From NCBI GenBank assembly GCA_029942205.1, contig JAOZTL010000182.1:1-6663 (forward strand): DNA of 6,663 nt, in the 5' to 3' direction. The notes below the pieces were generated by a model that saw nothing but the letters and a program-made list of their open reading frames with translations, did no database searches and was not told the origin of the DNA. The translations under genes were made by a program, and so were the position numbers. Below, one piece after another: positions 6,526 to 6,663 of this stretch. The stretch is from Bacteroidales bacterium. Its GTDB lineage: Bacteria; Bacteroidota; Bacteroidia; Bacteroidales; JAOZTL01. Numbering within the stretch: the first letter of the stretch is position 1; the number at the start of each line of letters is the position of its first letter.

Positions 6526-6663
6526 CTAATTAAGGTCTTCCGAAAGTTCAATTAAGTAAATGCAACACTTTATTTGCTTATTTATTTTTTCTTTTTTTTC
6601 AAAATCTTTCTGCAAAAGCCGATTAGAGGGTTTTGAAAAAAAAGAAAAATATAAAGTCCATTC
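6526..6663 (-). CDS. Possible 3' end of a gene entering from the right edge (45 codons, uncertain)
   Basis: One minus-strand frame is open from the window edge to a TAG at 6526-6528. It ends KINKQIKCCIYLIELSEDLN. I do not recognise the family. The middle of the frame is encoded by the arms of an A/T inverted repeat (FSFFSK and FEKKEK), so much of the openness could come from low-complexity sequence. The cysteine pair and acidic tail would not be odd for the C-terminus of a transposase, but that is a guess. The last codons overlap an 11-nt fragment of the intergenic repeat. Treat as a lead, not as an established gene. Confidence 0.2.
   Translation of the reverse strand, partial: EWTLYFSFFSKPSNRLLQKDFEKKEKINKQIKCCIYLIELSEDLN
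6530..6540 (-). repeat. 11-nt fragment of the intergenic repeat (copy E)
   Basis: TTAAGGTCTTC is identical to the first 11 bases of copy B, which begins 45 bp to the left. The sequence then diverges (CGAAAG instead of GACCT), so the hairpin is absent. It may be a broken neighbouring copy or chance extension of a common motif. Confidence 0.4.
6586..6649. repeat. 19-bp A/T inverted repeat with 26-nt loop
   Basis: The left arm 6586-6604 reads TTTTTCTTTTTTTTCAAAA, and its exact reverse complement occupies 6631-6649. The 26-nt loop is more mixed in composition and contains the only GC-richer bases nearby (AGCCG, GAGGG). Neither strand has the T-run after the hairpin that a terminator would need. 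It could be a structure at a gene or element end, or homopolymer-driven. Confidence 0.6.

Noticed and set aside
180..6540. CRISPR array interpretation of the recurring 37-nt sequence
   Set aside because: The copies are kilobases apart, one per intergenic gap, with no regularly spaced spacers and no cas genes.
6586..6649. A/T inverted repeat as a terminator
   Set aside because: Neither strand shows a T-tract after the second arm, and the loop is long at 26 nt.

Overview
The window looks like chromosomal DNA from a member of the Bacteroidota. It is AT-rich, there are no Shine-Dalgarno-like sequences ahead of the starts, and the one recognisable promoter motif is of the Bacteroidota type (TATCTTTG, matching the TAnnTTTG -7 box). 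The gene content also fits: exported proteins with PD40/propeller, carboxypeptidase-regulatory-like, OmpA-C and SPOR-like domains, plus the start of a two-component-regulator-propeller sensor. A Cytophagales- or Bacteroidales-like host is plausible, but the genus cannot be read from the sequence.

Every credible gene lies on the minus strand, so transcription runs from high to low coordinates. First comes an uncertain open frame entering from the right edge (6526-6663), next to a long A/T inverted repeat. Then come a 371-aa exported protein with a SPOR-like C-terminus (5311-6426), a 573-bp non-coding gap with a strong terminator hairpin and a promoter-like motif (4738-5310), and a 693-aa propeller / regulatory-repeat / OmpA protein (2656-4737). 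After a 137-bp gap follows a 735-aa exported protein of unknown function, with a helical first half and a beta-propeller-like end (311-2518). The last is the 5' end of a reg_prop sensor gene (1-157), cut by the left window edge.

All four full or partial proteins start with a signal peptide, so the locus is devoted to the periplasm and outer envelope. Two of them carry domains that typically hold peptidoglycan (OmpA-C; SPOR-like). The 693-aa protein resembles the architecture of the type IX secretion-associated protein PorE, without its N-terminal TPR part. A common structural or secretion-linked envelope role is an inference; no core T9SS gene is present here.

The most unusual signal is non-coding. 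A 37-38-nt sequence with a small hairpin (AGGTC-TTC-GACCT) occurs in the same orientation just upstream of every gene start in the window, in four states of preservation, with a fifth 11-nt fragment nearby. It may be a dispersed REP/MITE-like repeat or a shared 5'-leader element. No tRNA, rRNA, CRISPR array or complete insertion sequence was found.
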